A stretch of DNA of 64,000 bases from Sutcliffiella horikoshii (GCF_002157855.1 NZ_CP020880.1:2046001-2110000), one strand, 5' to 3'; shown: positions 53,469 through 63,016, counted from the first letter of the stretch. The notes: generated by a model not told the origin, from the sequence alone. Numbers and translations are program-made.

Positions 53469-53804
53469 ATTAAGCAATACAATATTCCGGTGGAAGCTGC
53501 ATTGGAAGTGATCGGTGGCAAGTGGAAAGTAGTCATCTTATGTCACCTAATAAAAAGTAAAAGACGGACAAGCGAACTTAAAAGACTAATGCCCACTATT
53601 ACGCAAAAGATGCTCACACAACAACTTAGAGAACTGGAGTCTGATGGTGTTGTTAATCGCATTATTTATAATCAGGTTCCTCCTAAAGTGGAGTATGAAT
53701 TAACCGAATACGGCTGGTCGCTGAAGCCTGCATTAGATATGCTTTGCGCATGGGGTGAACATCATATAGAGAAGACCTCACCAAATAACGAACTAGTAAA
53801 TTAA
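53469..53804 (+). CDS. HxlR-family transcriptional regulator
   Basis: A winged-helix MarR-like regulator with LEVIGGKWKVVILCHLI, RRTSELKRLMPTITQKML and YELTEYGWSLKPALDML. Family members usually begin MKxYNIPVE; here KQYNIPVEAALEV is preceded by ATT at 53469 rather than ATG, and the upstream stop leaves no normal start. Either ATT is used, or the gene has lost its start. GTG 53490 would give 104 residues but has no ribosome site. Confidence 0.75.
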   Translation: MKQYNIPVEAALEVIGGKWKVVILCHLIKSKRRTSELKRLMPTITQKMLTQQLRELESDGVVNRIIYNQVPPKVEYELTEYGWSLKPALDMLCAWGEHHIEKTSPNNELVN

Positions 53805-53832
53805 CCCCCTTTCTACATGAAAGAGGGTTTTT
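53803..53832 (+). terminator. Terminator of HxlR gene
   Basis: CCCCCTTTC pairs with GAAAGAGGG (one mismatch), then TTTTT. Confidence 0.65.
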
Positions 53833-53884
53833 CGTTCTCCCTATGTGTAAAAACCAAAACAAAAACCCAACACAATTATTCGGT

Positions 53885-54334
53885 TTAGTCCTCTCTTTTC
53901 TTCTTTTCATGAACACTTAATTCTTCTGAGAACTCTGTTTGTAGTTCCATTCGTTGAGCTTCCCTTTTCGATTTCTTTCTCGGATGATCCGGGAAAACAC
54001 TTTTGACAAGGTACAGATGGAAAAACACTTCGAAAACAGTGATGGTAAATGCTGCAATTGCAGATGGTAACAAGAATCCGCCACTTAGATTGGTCAGAAT
54101 ATATACCATAAAAGCGATAACGGCAAAGTTAAATACAAAGTCAAATACAGCAGCAAATGTATAATTTGTTCGCGGCAACACCATATCATCCACTACAAAA
54201 TACGAAAAAGTAATTAGGAGAACGGTTGTCAAAAGGATATCTAGGAAAGAGATTTCAGCAAACTGATTCAAGAAAAAGGATAGGATTAGAAAACTGACGA
54301 TGAACTTTATCAATAGTGGCATAAAATGTTTCAT
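53885..54334 (-). CDS. yndM: YndM/DUF2512 membrane protein
   Basis: 149 residues from ATG 54334 (AAAAGGAG upstream), four TM segments (about 8-28, 34-52, 62-88 and 92-115) and a charged C-terminal tail. It matches the DUF2512/YndM family of Bacillus (VDDMVLPRTNYTFAAVFDF). Function unknown. Confidence 0.8.
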   Translation of the reverse strand: MKHFMPLLIKFIVSFLILSFFLNQFAEISFLDILLTTVLLITFSYFVVDDMVLPRTNYTFAAVFDFVFNFAVIAFMVYILTNLSGGFLLPSAIAAFTITVFEVFFHLYLVKSVFPDHPRKKSKREAQRMELQTEFSEELSVHEKKKRED

Positions 54335-54464
54335 GTTTTTCACTCCTTTTCATTTGTATAGTGCTCGTTGAAAAGGTGTTTTATACAGAAGTACTTGCAC
54401 AGAAACTGTAGCAGGGAATACTTTGGGCTATATAACCAATATAACCAAAGAAAGGATGACACCT

Positions 54465-55061
54465 ATGTCAAAAGAGATGGATTATACGTCCCCCTCTATA
54501 CAATTTTTTTATGATGTCAATAAGAGTAATGCTTATACTAAGGATAATCAGAATTATATAAACGTTTTAGGTGTTAAACAGCTAAACACCTTGTCAGGAA
54601 CATCATTATTGGACATATTTTTGGATGCCAATAACGTCATTGAACCTCACTATCATCAAAATGCTACCGAACTTGTGTATTGTATAAAAGGATCTGCTGA
54701 TATTTCCTTGTTCAATCCTTTTACAAAACAACTTCTAACATATACTGTAACGCCGGGGCAGGTGGTCAATATCCCACAAGGCTGGTGGCATTATGAAATT
54801 GCAAGAGAAAACAAAACCCATTTACTTGCTATTTTCAATGCGCCCACTCCGGATGTTATATTAGGATCTGACTTATTGGCATTTACACCTGCCAATGTTA
54901 TGGCCCATACTTATTGCTTGGATGAGAAGAAATGGAAAGAGACTGTGAAGCCAGTCCATCCTTCAACTTTTATTGGCCCCCCTCAATCTTGTGAACGTAA
55001 ATATCAACAGATTCAAACTTATTACCCGCGTTTACAATATCCATATTATTACTATTATTAA
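54465..55061 (+). CDS. Cupin-domain protein with Tyr-rich tail
   Basis: 198 residues from ATG 54465 (AAAGGATG upstream). Single cupin with HYHQNATELVYCIKGSADIS (metal His pair and Glu) and the second motif PQGWWHYEI. The C-terminus is YPRLQYPYYYYY, like Tyr-rich tails of spore-coat proteins. It may be an oxalate-decarboxylase-like or structural coat protein; inference only. Confidence 0.75.
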   Translation: MSKEMDYTSPSIQFFYDVNKSNAYTKDNQNYINVLGVKQLNTLSGTSLLDIFLDANNVIEPHYHQNATELVYCIKGSADISLFNPFTKQLLTYTVTPGQVVNIPQGWWHYEIARENKTHLLAIFNAPTPDVILGSDLLAFTPANVMAHTYCLDEKKWKETVKPVHPSTFIGPPQSCERKYQQIQTYYPRLQYPYYYYY

Positions 55062-55092
55062 AAAAAGTCCCCGGTAAAAAGGGACTTTTTTT
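55062..55092. terminator. Bidirectional terminator
   Basis: AAAAAGTCCC pairs with GGGACTTTTT, 9-base loop. It serves the cupin gene and the convergent ABC operon. Confidence 0.85.
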
Positions 55093-55093
55093 G

Positions 55094-56698
55094 TTATCCT
55101 GCAATATCACGATTGCGGAATCCTATAAATCCAAATATCATCAAAACAATGGCAATCAGCGATAGAAAAGTCAGGGAAAAATAACTGATTTCTTCCACTG
55201 GTATTTGCGGAATGTGTCCATATGGAGATAAATTTGCCATCCATTCAGGTAACTTGAGCATGCCACCAAGATAAACAACAAAAAACGAATAGCCCAGTAC
55301 AAGCCAAGTAAGGCCTGTCAGTTTAGGTTTTAATCCAATTGTGGCAACCCCAATTCCAGTCATGATCCATAAAGCGGGCAAATAGACAAGACCTGCCTTT
55401 AAAAACGACTGTAATGATATAGGATCGTCCATGACTGAATCTGCTGCCACCCACAATCCTAAAATAGCCAAGGTAAGCATAATAAAGCCAAAGATGAGAG
55501 ACAACAGCATGTAACTTCCCAGTAGCTTATATCTTGACACGCTTTTCGATAGAATCGGCTCCAGTTGCCCCCTTTTCTCCTCTCCTTTTAGTTTTAGAAG
55601 AAACATGATGGGTGGAATTGTACAAAGCATAGATATTATAGCCATTAGCATGGTCATAAACTGTTCGGTTAACGTGTATCCTTCGACTGGTGGTAACATT
55701 TCAGCCATCATTTCATTACTTGAAAAGAAAGACTCCAGATCCCCAAGCACTGAACCATACGACACACCTAAGATAAACATTCCGATCGCCCAAGCGATGA
55801 TTCCTGTCCGTTGGAGCCTGAATGCTAACCCGAAAGGACTATTCAAAAAACGAGATGCATGTCTTTTACCTGGCTTTGTTGAAATGAATCCAGACCCAAG
55901 ATCACGTAGCGCATTTAAGTACAGTGCAGTCAGTGCAATGAAAACGGAACTAACGAGTGTAAGAAAAATCGGCCACCAATAGTTGTTCACATAAACCTCC
56001 GACCCCAATATCCAACCAAGTGGGGACACCCACGACAAAGCTTCATTACTTACATCCCCTACCGCGCGAATTAAGTATGATAATGCTAGGAGTGTAAAAG
56101 ACAAACCAATAGTTCCCCGTGAATTGGAGGAAAGCTGTGCAAAAAGAAGGGTAATGCCCGTGAAAAATATCCCTGTTGAGCCTAGTGCGGCACCGTACAG
56201 AATGGAACCATATAAATCGATACTTTCAATTCCCAATGAAAATAAACTAACGGCAATCATAAGGCTCAATAATACATTTGTAGCTATCATCACGACTAGT
56301 GTTGCAGTAACAGTACTTAAACGACCAACAGGCAAAGAGCGTATTAACTCCACACGTCCTTCCTCCTCATCATTTCTTGTATGACGAGTGACGAGCATGA
56401 TACTCATAATAGCAACCACAATGGCTGTAAATAATAGCATTTGATGCGCCATCATCGGACCTTCTGTATAGTTCTCCAACCCATATCCCTTGCCGAGCAT
56501 AGCCGTCATGGCAGGATTTTTCATCGTTTCAGCTATTGCTTGCCTTTCCTGTTCATTTGCATACAAACCAGCAAATGAAGTGGCCGTTAATAAAGTCATT
56601 AATGTAATGGATATTAGCCAAATTGGAATACGAATTTTATCCCTCTTCAAAATGAAAAATATAAGGCTACCAGTATTACTAAAACGTTGCTTCCACAT
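55094..56698 (-). CDS. ABC exporter permease, TnrB3-like
   Basis: 534 residues with about 12 TM segments in two halves, the pattern of polyketide-antibiotic (tetronasin)-type exporters: LIFFILKRDKIRIPIWLI at the start, VTRHTRNDEEEGRVELIRS in the first loop and LKGEEKRGQLEPILSKSVS in the middle. It forms an exporter with the ATPase encoded upstream (overlap of 1 bp). Substrate unknown. Confidence 0.85.
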   Translation of the reverse strand: MWKQRFSNTGSLIFFILKRDKIRIPIWLISITLMTLLTATSFAGLYANEQERQAIAETMKNPAMTAMLGKGYGLENYTEGPMMAHQMLLFTAIVVAIMSIMLVTRHTRNDEEEGRVELIRSLPVGRLSTVTATLVVMIATNVLLSLMIAVSLFSLGIESIDLYGSILYGAALGSTGIFFTGITLLFAQLSSNSRGTIGLSFTLLALSYLIRAVGDVSNEALSWVSPLGWILGSEVYVNNYWWPIFLTLVSSVFIALTALYLNALRDLGSGFISTKPGKRHASRFLNSPFGLAFRLQRTGIIAWAIGMFILGVSYGSVLGDLESFFSSNEMMAEMLPPVEGYTLTEQFMTMLMAIISMLCTIPPIMFLLKLKGEEKRGQLEPILSKSVSRYKLLGSYMLLSLIFGFIMLTLAILGLWVAADSVMDDPISLQSFLKAGLVYLPALWIMTGIGVATIGLKPKLTGLTWLVLGYSFFVVYLGGMLKLPEWMANLSPYGHIPQIPVEEISYFSLTFLSLIAIVLMIFGFIGFRNRDIAG

Positions 56699-57612
56699 TA
56701 GGCTTCCCCTCCCGATCCCGTTTTGGAAGGGCCTCCGCCTTCATAATGTCGCATAAACAGCTCCTCTAAGGTAGGAGGAGAGCTCTCTAATTTTGTAATA
56801 CCAAACCCGCTTACATGCTTCATGACTGCTGTGAGTTCTTCAGCGTCTACTTGAAAAGATAATGCATCGTCCTTCTGTTCCACCTCATGTACTCCTTTTA
56901 AAGAACCAATATCAAGTACAGGCTGTGTAGTTTCGACAAGGAGGTTCGTTCTTGTTAAGTGTCTCAACTCTTGTAACGTCCCTGTTTCAATGATTTTTCC
57001 TTGTCGAATAATTCCGACACGGTCACAAAGCTTTTCCACCTCTGAAAGGATATGACTTGAGAGAAGTACACTCTTTCCTGCAGTCTTAGCCTCTAATACA
57101 CATTCCTGAAAGACCATCTCCATTAACGGATCAAGCCCAGACGTAGGTTCATCTAATATATAGAGATCCGCATTTGAAGCAAATGCTGCAACCAACGCTA
57201 CTTTTTGACGATTTCCTTTAGAATACGTTCTGCATTTTTTTGACGGATCCAGTTTAAATCTTTCAATTAGCTCTTCTCTCTTTCCAGTGTTGCTCCCTCC
57301 ACGAAGTTTCATGAAAAGATCAATTACTTCTCCCCCAGTTAGATTTGGCCATAAAGTCACATCACCAGGTACATAGGCAATGCGTTTGTGAATCTCTACT
57401 GCATCTTTCCAGGCATCTTGGCCAAATATCTTTGCTTCCCCTTCTGTTGCCTTCAGAATTCCCAATAATATACGTATGGTAGTGGATTTCCCCGCTCCAT
57501 TTGGTCCTATAAAGCCATATACCTCGCCGCTGTTAACATTTAGATTTACCCCGTCCAACGCAGTGAATTTACCAAATGTTTTACATAAATTTTTTGTCTC
57601 TAATATGGTCAT
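56698..57612 (-). CDS. ABC exporter ATP-binding protein
   Basis: 304 residues with Walker A GPNGAGKST, signature YSKGNRQK, Walker B DLYILDEPTSGLD and H-loop LSSHILSEVE. DrrA-like ATPase, paired with the permease downstream. It is divergent from the TetR regulator; start ATG 57612 follows GGGAGGGTC. Confidence 0.9.
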   Translation of the reverse strand: MTILETKNLCKTFGKFTALDGVNLNVNSGEVYGFIGPNGAGKSTTIRILLGILKATEGEAKIFGQDAWKDAVEIHKRIAYVPGDVTLWPNLTGGEVIDLFMKLRGGSNTGKREELIERFKLDPSKKCRTYSKGNRQKVALVAAFASNADLYILDEPTSGLDPLMEMVFQECVLEAKTAGKSVLLSSHILSEVEKLCDRVGIIRQGKIIETGTLQELRHLTRTNLLVETTQPVLDIGSLKGVHEVEQKDDALSFQVDAEELTAVMKHVSGFGITKLESSPPTLEELFMRHYEGGGPSKTGSGGEA

Positions 57613-57680
57613 GAAAGACCCTCCCTTAATCTACATGATAAATCATACAGAAAAGCAAAATATGAAATATTTTAACTTAC

Positions 57681-57731
57681 ATAGTTCATAATATACATAA
57701 AATTATCCTTTGACAAGAGTTTATGAACTAT
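57681..57731. promoter_or_regulatory. TetR operators and divergent promoters
   Basis: A perfect 11-bp inverted repeat, ATAGTTCATAA (57681-57691) and TTATGAACTAT (57721-57731), with 29 bp between. The left arm overlaps the -10 TATTAT (57688-57693, minus strand) of a promoter with -35 TTGTCA (57711-57716), spacer 17, reading to the ABC operon. The right arm lies between -35 TTGACA (57710-57715) and a weak -10 TTATTT (57733-57738) reading to tetR. Confidence 0.65.
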
Positions 57732-57781
57732 TTTATTTGTTTTATTACATATTTTTGATTAATATATAGGAGAGGTGAAAT

Positions 57782-58369
57782 ATGATGGACGGTTTTCAAC
57801 GACGGAGAGAACAAAAGAAACAAGATATCCTAGAGGCAGCTTTGGCACTTTTTATGGAATATGGAGTCCAGAAAGTATCCATATCCGAAATAGCGCAAAA
57901 AGCCAATGTTTCGCAAGTAACAATCTATAATTACTTTGAAAGCAAACAAAAATTAACAAGCGGTGTGTTTGGTTACTATATAAAAAAAACTTCTGACGAT
58001 TTTGAAAAACTCATTCATAGTAATATTCCGTTCCCAGAGAAAATCAAACAAATTATTTTCAATAAAAAAGAAATCTCTAAGCAGATTCATGAAGAATTTT
58101 ATCATTTTATGATGAAAGAATATGCAACGGAAGGTAATATCATCGAGAAAATCTATGTGGAAAAGGCACTTCCCTATTTTGCGAAGCTTTTTGAAGAAGG
58201 AAAGGAACAAGGATATGTTAATCCAAACCTTTCCCAGGAGGCAATTCTTTTCTATGTACAGATGCTGAAAGATTATATGCAAAGAGAAGAAGTATATCAG
58301 AAAGTGCTTCCGTTAACAGAAGACATTACGAATATCTTTTTTTACGGCATTATCGGTAAAAAAGAGTAA
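57782..58369 (+). CDS. TetR-family regulator
   Basis: 195 residues; N-terminal helix-turn-helix domain (KKQDILEAALALFMEYGVQ, then ISEIAQKANVSQVTIYNYFE) and an all-helical ligand domain. It is divergent from the ABC exporter operon with a shared operator region, so it probably represses the exporter and itself. ATG 57782 or 57785 follow GGAGAGG. Confidence 0.9.
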   Translation: MMDGFQRRREQKKQDILEAALALFMEYGVQKVSISEIAQKANVSQVTIYNYFESKQKLTSGVFGYYIKKTSDDFEKLIHSNIPFPEKIKQIIFNKKEISKQIHEEFYHFMMKEYATEGNIIEKIYVEKALPYFAKLFEEGKEQGYVNPNLSQEAILFYVQMLKDYMQREEVYQKVLPLTEDITNIFFYGIIGKKE

Positions 58370-58407
58370 AAAACAGGCTCCCTCTAGTGAGGTGCCTGTT
58401 TTTTTGT
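58368..58407. terminator. Bidirectional terminator
   Basis: AAACAGGC pairs with GCCTGTTT, further pairs in the loop, with A-run left and T-run right. It lies between tetR and clpP (convergent). Confidence 0.8.
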
Positions 58408-58408
58408 T

Positions 58409-58996
58409 TTATCCCTTTTTAATTACCTCATCGATAATTCCGTATTCCTTTGCTTCACCTGCAGTCATAAAATTATCTCTGTCTGTATCCCGCTCAATCT
58501 TTTCAATTGGCTGTCCAGTATAATCAGCAATCATTTTATGAAGGTCAGCCTTTAACTTCAGGATTCTACGAGCTGATATTTCAATTTCCGTTGCTTGACC
58601 TCTTGCACCACCGAGCGGCTGATGAATCATAATTTCACTGTTAGGTAATGCCAACCTCTTCCCTTTCGCTCCAGCCATTAGGAGCATTGCTCCAAAAGAA
58701 GCTGCCATTCCAATGCAGATTGTTCGAACGTCTGGTTTGATATAGTGCATCGTATCAAGGATAGCAAAACCAGCGGTAGTAGATCCGCCTGGGCTATTAA
58801 TATAGATGGATATGTCCTTTTCCGGGTCATCGGCGGCTAAAAATAGTAATTGGGCAACGACGCTATTTGCGATCTGATCATTGATTTCTTCCCCAATCAT
58901 GATGATACGGTCTTTCAGTAAGCGCGAGTAAATATCATAAGAACGCTCTCCCCTACTTGATTGTTCAATAACATAAGGTATCGTATTCATGTTCAT
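58409..58996 (-). CDS. clpP: ATP-dependent Clp protease proteolytic subunit (paralogue)
   Basis: 195 residues with triad Ser100 (GMAASFGAM), His125 (MIHQPLGG) and Asp174 (DTDRDNF). The motif [14 protein letters not shown] differs from the GMAASMGAFLLAAG of the main Bacillus ClpP. With an ECF-like sigma gene 11 bp upstream in the same direction, it is probably a second, conditionally made ClpP. Confidence 0.9.
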   Translation of the reverse strand: MNMNTIPYVIEQSSRGERSYDIYSRLLKDRIIMIGEEINDQIANSVVAQLLFLAADDPEKDISIYINSPGGSTTAGFAILDTMHYIKPDVRTICIGMAASFGAMLLMAGAKGKRLALPNSEIMIHQPLGGARGQATEIEISARRILKLKADLHKMIADYTGQPIEKIERDTDRDNFMTAGEAKEYGIIDEVIKKG

Positions 58997-59007
58997 ATCC
59001 TCCTTTA

Positions 59008-59688
59008 TTAGGCAACACAGTTAAATGCATTGATAGGAGTGTGAGTAGGTAGTGAGTACGTCGTGACATTATCATGGAAGATAGCCGGAAGGGCATCAAT
59101 GAGCACTCCTGGATCTTCTTCCTGCAGACTTTCCTGAAATAAGTGTGGCAATAATTCCTTTTCCTCTTCGCTCCAAAGGCTTTCTATAAGGTCAGAATTG
59201 GGTGCCTCTTTTTTGTTTATTCTTTTTCTAGTACGGTGCAAAGCTGCTTTTACCGCTCCTTCTGTTGTTCCTAACATGCTGGCAATTTCAGTTGATTGAA
59301 AGTCAAATGCTTCTGTAAGGAAAAAGATTACTGCCTGTTTTGGCGTAGTATGTGTAAGAAGTGTATCTGTAATGATGAGGGCTTTTTCCATATGATGCTG
59401 ATACACCTCTTCTTTAAGAACATCCTGCAATATTTCCTTTTGTCGTCTACGAACAATATCAATCCACTTGTTGTAAGCAACTTTTTTAAGCAGACCTTGG
59501 CTAATGACAGCAGGATGAGAGTAATGCTGAATTGTCTTGGCCATCGTTTCCTGTGCGAGATCATTTCCATCCCATTCGTTTTTTGTGAGAAAGAGGCAAT
59601 ATCGAAGCAATTTATGGTAATGGTCCTGCAGGTACTCTTCCCCGGAAAAATCAGTCTCAACTAACATTCTATTCTTAGCATTTTTCAC
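59008..59688 (-). CDS. Sigma-70 family (ECF-like) sigma factor with C-terminal tail
   Basis: 226 residues. Region 2 (about 20-85: [20 protein letters not shown], then [12 protein letters not shown]) and region 4 (about 115-165: [20 protein letters not shown], then [10 protein letters not shown]) are visible. A tail of about 60 residues ([19 protein letters not shown]) follows, longer than in ordinary ECF factors. No anti-sigma gene is adjacent. GTG 59688 follows AAAGGAG. clpP lies 11 bp downstream. Confidence 0.85.
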   Translation of the reverse strand: MKNAKNRMLVETDFSGEEYLQDHYHKLLRYCLFLTKNEWDGNDLAQETMAKTIQHYSHPAVISQGLLKKVAYNKWIDIVRRRQKEILQDVLKEEVYQHHMEKALIITDTLLTHTTPKQAVIFFLTEAFDFQSTEIASMLGTTEGAVKAALHRTRKRINKKEAPNSDLIESLWSEEEKELLPHLFQESLQEEDPGVLIDALPAIFHDNVTTYSLPTHTPINAFNCVA

Positions 59689-59772
59689 TGAGCAACACTC
59701 CTTTACTCCACTCTATTATCTAAACGTTTCATTAGCCCCTTAAGATACGGGGTACTGTAAATTATTTTTTGA

Positions 59773-59794
59773 AGTATGTATATGTAAACATACT
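59773..59794. promoter_or_regulatory. Inverted repeat in divergent promoter region
   Basis: AGTATGT (59773-59779) and ACATACT (59788-59794) with 8 bp between. CAGTATGTT recurs at 59865-59873, just before the coiled-coil gene. Possibly a regulator or sigma-factor site for the divergent genes. Confidence 0.4.
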
Positions 59795-59887
59795 GTAAAG
59801 AAAAATACCCCCACAAACTCGATCGTTTTCATTAATATTATATATACAATACATAACCAAATATCAGTATGTTCATGGGAGGAAACT

Positions 59888-60211
59888 ATGCAAACATATG
59901 TAAAGGATTCTTTATTGGAATGGAAAGAAGAAATGTTAAAGCAGAAGAAGGAAATTGATGATGAATATGAAAAAGTGAAGTCTGATCTTCAATTATATTC
60001 AATTAAGTTCAGTATTACGAAACAAGTGATACAATCTACGATTAATGATGAAATCATCGACAACATTAAAGAATCTTATCACAAACCATATGAAGAAAAA
60101 TTCAATGAACTTAAACAATACATAAAAGAGCTGGATGAAAAAAGAAAAGTGTTTCAAATGTTTGTAGATAAAATAGACAAAGTCAGTGAAACAGAGATGC
60201 TGGAGAAATAG
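59888..60211 (+). CDS. Coiled-coil protein, 107 aa
   Basis: A fully charged helical protein (LLEWKEEMLKQKKEIDDEYE, then EKFNELKQYIKELDEKRKVF) with heptad patterning. ATG 59888 follows GGGAGG. It is divergent from the sigma factor gene. Family not recognised. Confidence 0.6.
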   Translation: MQTYVKDSLLEWKEEMLKQKKEIDDEYEKVKSDLQLYSIKFSITKQVIQSTINDEIIDNIKESYHKPYEEKFNELKQYIKELDEKRKVFQMFVDKIDKVSETEMLEK

Positions 60212-60219
60212 GTTGGATT

Positions 60220-60262
60220 GGGCTGTTGGGAACTCCCGTGTAATTGGTATTCCCGACAGCCC
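60220..60262. terminator. Strong hairpin between coiled-coil gene and fumC
   Basis: A 13-bp stem GGGCTGTTGGGAA with TTCCCGACAGCCC (one G-U). The T-run is poor, so it may act as a weak terminator for both convergent genes. Confidence 0.55.
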
Positions 60263-60269
60263 TCCTTCT

Positions 60270-61636
60270 TTATTGTGGATGTACCATTTTACTTGGATCA
60301 ACGAAAGCATCAAATTCTTCTTCTGTAAGTAGTTCCAATTTGAGAGCGGCTTCTTTTAATGTCGTCCCCTCTTTGTGTGCAAGCTTAGCAATGGATGCAG
60401 CTTTTTCATATCCAATGTGTGGATTTAGGGAAGTTACTAACATCAAAGAGTTTTGAAGGTTTAAGGCTATTTTTTCAAGATTAGGTTCCATCCCGTTTAC
60501 ACATTTGTCGTTAAAGCTGTTCATACTGTCTGTCAAAAGTGTAACCGATTGTAGGAAATTGTAGATAATGACCGGCTTGAACACATTAAGTTCAAAATTC
60601 CCCTGACTTGCAGCAACTCCAATAGTCACATCATTACCCATAACCTGCGTTGCCACCATCGTTAAGGCTTCACTTTGGGTTGGATTGACTTTCCCGGGCA
60701 TGATAGAACTGCCAGGTTCATTTTCAGGAATGGCTATTTCTCCAATCCCGCTTCTTGGACCACTGGCAAGCCATCTTACATCATTAGCGATTTTCATTAA
60801 ATCGGCAGCTAGCGCTTTAATCGCTCCATGTACATACACAACCTGATCATGACTTGTTAGTGCATGGAATTTATTCTTTGCAGAGATGAAATTTTTCCCT
60901 GTCAGCTTTGTGATTTCTTCCGCCACCATCTTCCCAAAGTCAGGATGCGCATTTATCCCTGTCCCTACTGCCGTTCCCCCTATAGCTAATTCTTTCATAT
61001 AGGGAACGCTTTCTATAATCATTTTCTCCGCTTTTTCAAGCATATGATGCCATCCACTGATTTCTTGGCCAAAAGTAAGTGGGTTCTTCCTATTTTAATG
61101 ACATCTTTGAATTCCTCTGACTTCTGAAGCAAGATCTCTTTTAGTCTCGTTAGAGCTGGGAGAAGTTTTTCCTCGACTGCTAACACGCCAGCAATATGCA
61201 GGGCAGTCGGAAATGTGTCATTGGAGCTTTGGGACATATTCACATCGTCATTTGGATGTATCCGCTCCTCTTCTCCGCTCTCCGATAAAAGTTGGTTGGC
61301 CCTATTGGCTATCACTTCGTTTACATTCATATTGGATTGAGTCCCGCTACCTGTTTGCCACACAACAAGTGGAAAGTGATCATCCCATTTACCGGTCATT
61401 ATCTCCTCAGCAGCCGCTGTGATTGCTTGTGCTTTTTCAGTAGAGAGTTTGGTCAATTTATTATTACTTATGGCCGCTGCTTTTTTTAATAGAGCAAATG
61501 CGTGGATGATCTCTATTGGCATTTTCTCCGCACCAATCGCGAAATTTTCGATGCTTCTTTGTGTTTGGGCACCCCACAGTTTATTCTTTGGAACTTTTAT
61601 TTCTCCCATCGTATCTTTCTCAATTCTGTAATCCAT
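60270..61636 (-). pseudogene. fumC: Class II fumarase, broken by ~19-bp deletion
   Basis: Two minus-strand frames make one FumC. The first (from ATG 61636) runs [20 protein letters not shown] to IKIGRTHL and then out of frame. The second resumes as [19 protein letters not shown] and runs to the end, including the signature [11 protein letters not shown]. The link QDATPL plus one residue is missing: where about 24 bases are expected between the His codon and TFGQ, only 5 remain. The site near 61070 also carries the catalytic His region. A 19-bp loss is unlikely to be a read error. Confidence 0.85.
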
Positions 61637-61731
61637 GTATGTAAACTCTCCTTTCTTCTCATTACTTACTATTTACCTTTATAGTTAAAAGGAAAACGTA
61701 GTCTTTTCAGATAAGTATTTCTTTTTGTCTA

Positions 61732-61766
61732 TAAAAATAACCTGTTCCTCGTATGAGAAACAGGTT
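61732..61766 (-). terminator. Terminator of trhO
   Basis: On the minus strand AACCTGTTTCTC pairs with GAGGAACAGGTT, then ATTTTT. Confidence 0.8.
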
Positions 61767-61779
61767 AACTGATAATTCG

Positions 61780-62742
61780 TTAGTTTGTAACTTCTTCTTT
61801 AATTGCATCCATTCTTTTGCTTACTTCTTCTTCAGTTAATCCGTGCTCAATGATATAGCGGTTTCTTGGGTCTACACGGCATTCATGGGAGCAACTGCGC
61901 AAGTATTTGTGTTCGTTTTCCTCAGAGCTCAATATTTTTTTATTGCACTCAGGGTTTGCACAGTTTACATAGCGCTCGCAAGGTTCACCTGAAAAGTGGT
62001 CCTTACCTACTACTACATGTTCTTTTTGATTGATTGGAACACTGATGCGCTCGTCAAATACATAGCATTGTCCATCCCATAGTTCACCTTGCACTTCAGG
62101 GTCTTTCCCGTACGTGACAATTCCTCCATCCAGCTGGGAAACATCCTCAAAACCTTCTTCAAGCAGCCATCCAGAGAACTTTTCACAACGTACTCCGCCA
62201 GTACAATACGTCAGAATCTTTTTGCCTTCAAAATTCTTTTTGTTTTCTTTGATCCATTGAGGAAGCTCTTTGAACGTATTAATATCCGGTTTCACTGCAC
62301 CTCGGAAATGCCCAAGCTCGTACTCATAATCATTACGAGCATCGATAACAACTGTATCTTCGCTTTGTAATGCTTCCAACCATTCTTTTGGTTTTAAATG
62401 CTTTCCTGTAGTTTTGCGTGGATCAATATCATTTTCCAAACGTAATGTCACCAATTCTGGACGATAACGAACCTTCATTTTAGGGAATGCATGTTCAGTT
62501 ACTTCATCTACTTTATAAATGATATCTGAGAACAAAGGATGTGCATTCATATGCTCGATATAAGCATCTGTTTGCTCAATCGTACCTGAAACGGTACCGT
62601 TAATCCCTTCTTTTGCAATTAATATTCGGCCTTTCAATCCTAGCTCTTTACAGAATTCCAGGTGTTCTTGAGTAACCTCTTCAGGATTCTCAATATCTAC
62701 ATATTTATAATACAATAATACTCTATAGTCTTGACTCATCAT
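61780..62742 (-). CDS. trhO: tRNA uridine(34) hydroxylase TrhO
   Basis: 320 residues: an N-terminal ferredoxin-like domain, a rhodanese domain with the active-site Cys in [15 protein letters not shown], and a C-terminal zinc-like Cys set ([22 protein letters not shown]). It makes 5-hydroxyuridine at the wobble base of tRNA without oxygen-dependent prephenate, as in B. subtilis YbfQ. Start ATG 62742 or 62739. Confidence 0.88.
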   Translation of the reverse strand: MMSQDYRVLLYYKYVDIENPEEVTQEHLEFCKELGLKGRILIAKEGINGTVSGTIEQTDAYIEHMNAHPLFSDIIYKVDEVTEHAFPKMKVRYRPELVTLRLENDIDPRKTTGKHLKPKEWLEALQSEDTVVIDARNDYEYELGHFRGAVKPDINTFKELPQWIKENKKNFEGKKILTYCTGGVRCEKFSGWLLEEGFEDVSQLDGGIVTYGKDPEVQGELWDGQCYVFDERISVPINQKEHVVVGKDHFSGEPCERYVNCANPECNKKILSSEENEHKYLRSCSHECRVDPRNRYIIEHGLTEEEVSKRMDAIKEEVTN

Positions 62743-62975
62743 TATCACCAATACCTTTATTAAATTTATCTATTTACATAGTTGACATAATTGTTTCTTT
62801 ATATAAGAAGTTACAACATATTACTATATCAAAAATAGTGGGACTGTGACAAGCTTTTATTACTCTAACAAGTAGCTGCCCGACCTCTTCATTTGTTTTT
62901 GGTGAAAATGTATTGATTAACTTGAAGACAAAGGGTATATTTTACACAAATGAAGGCGTTTTCAGTCTATTTTTC

Positions 62976-62985
62976 GAAACGTTTC
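62976..62985. promoter_or_regulatory. Palindrome upstream of glycoamylase-like gene
   Basis: GAAACGTTTC, a 10-bp perfect palindrome 31 bp before the gene start. It resembles operators of LacI-family regulators (CG-centred) but does not fit the full CcpA cre consensus. Confidence 0.4.
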
Positions 62986-63016
62986 ACTAAAATTGGTTAA
63001 AAGGAGTTGTTAGTAT

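Noticed and set aside
61019-61021. UGA ending the first fumC frame as a selenocysteine codon
   Set aside because: Homology continues in a different frame, so this is a frame change, not readthrough.
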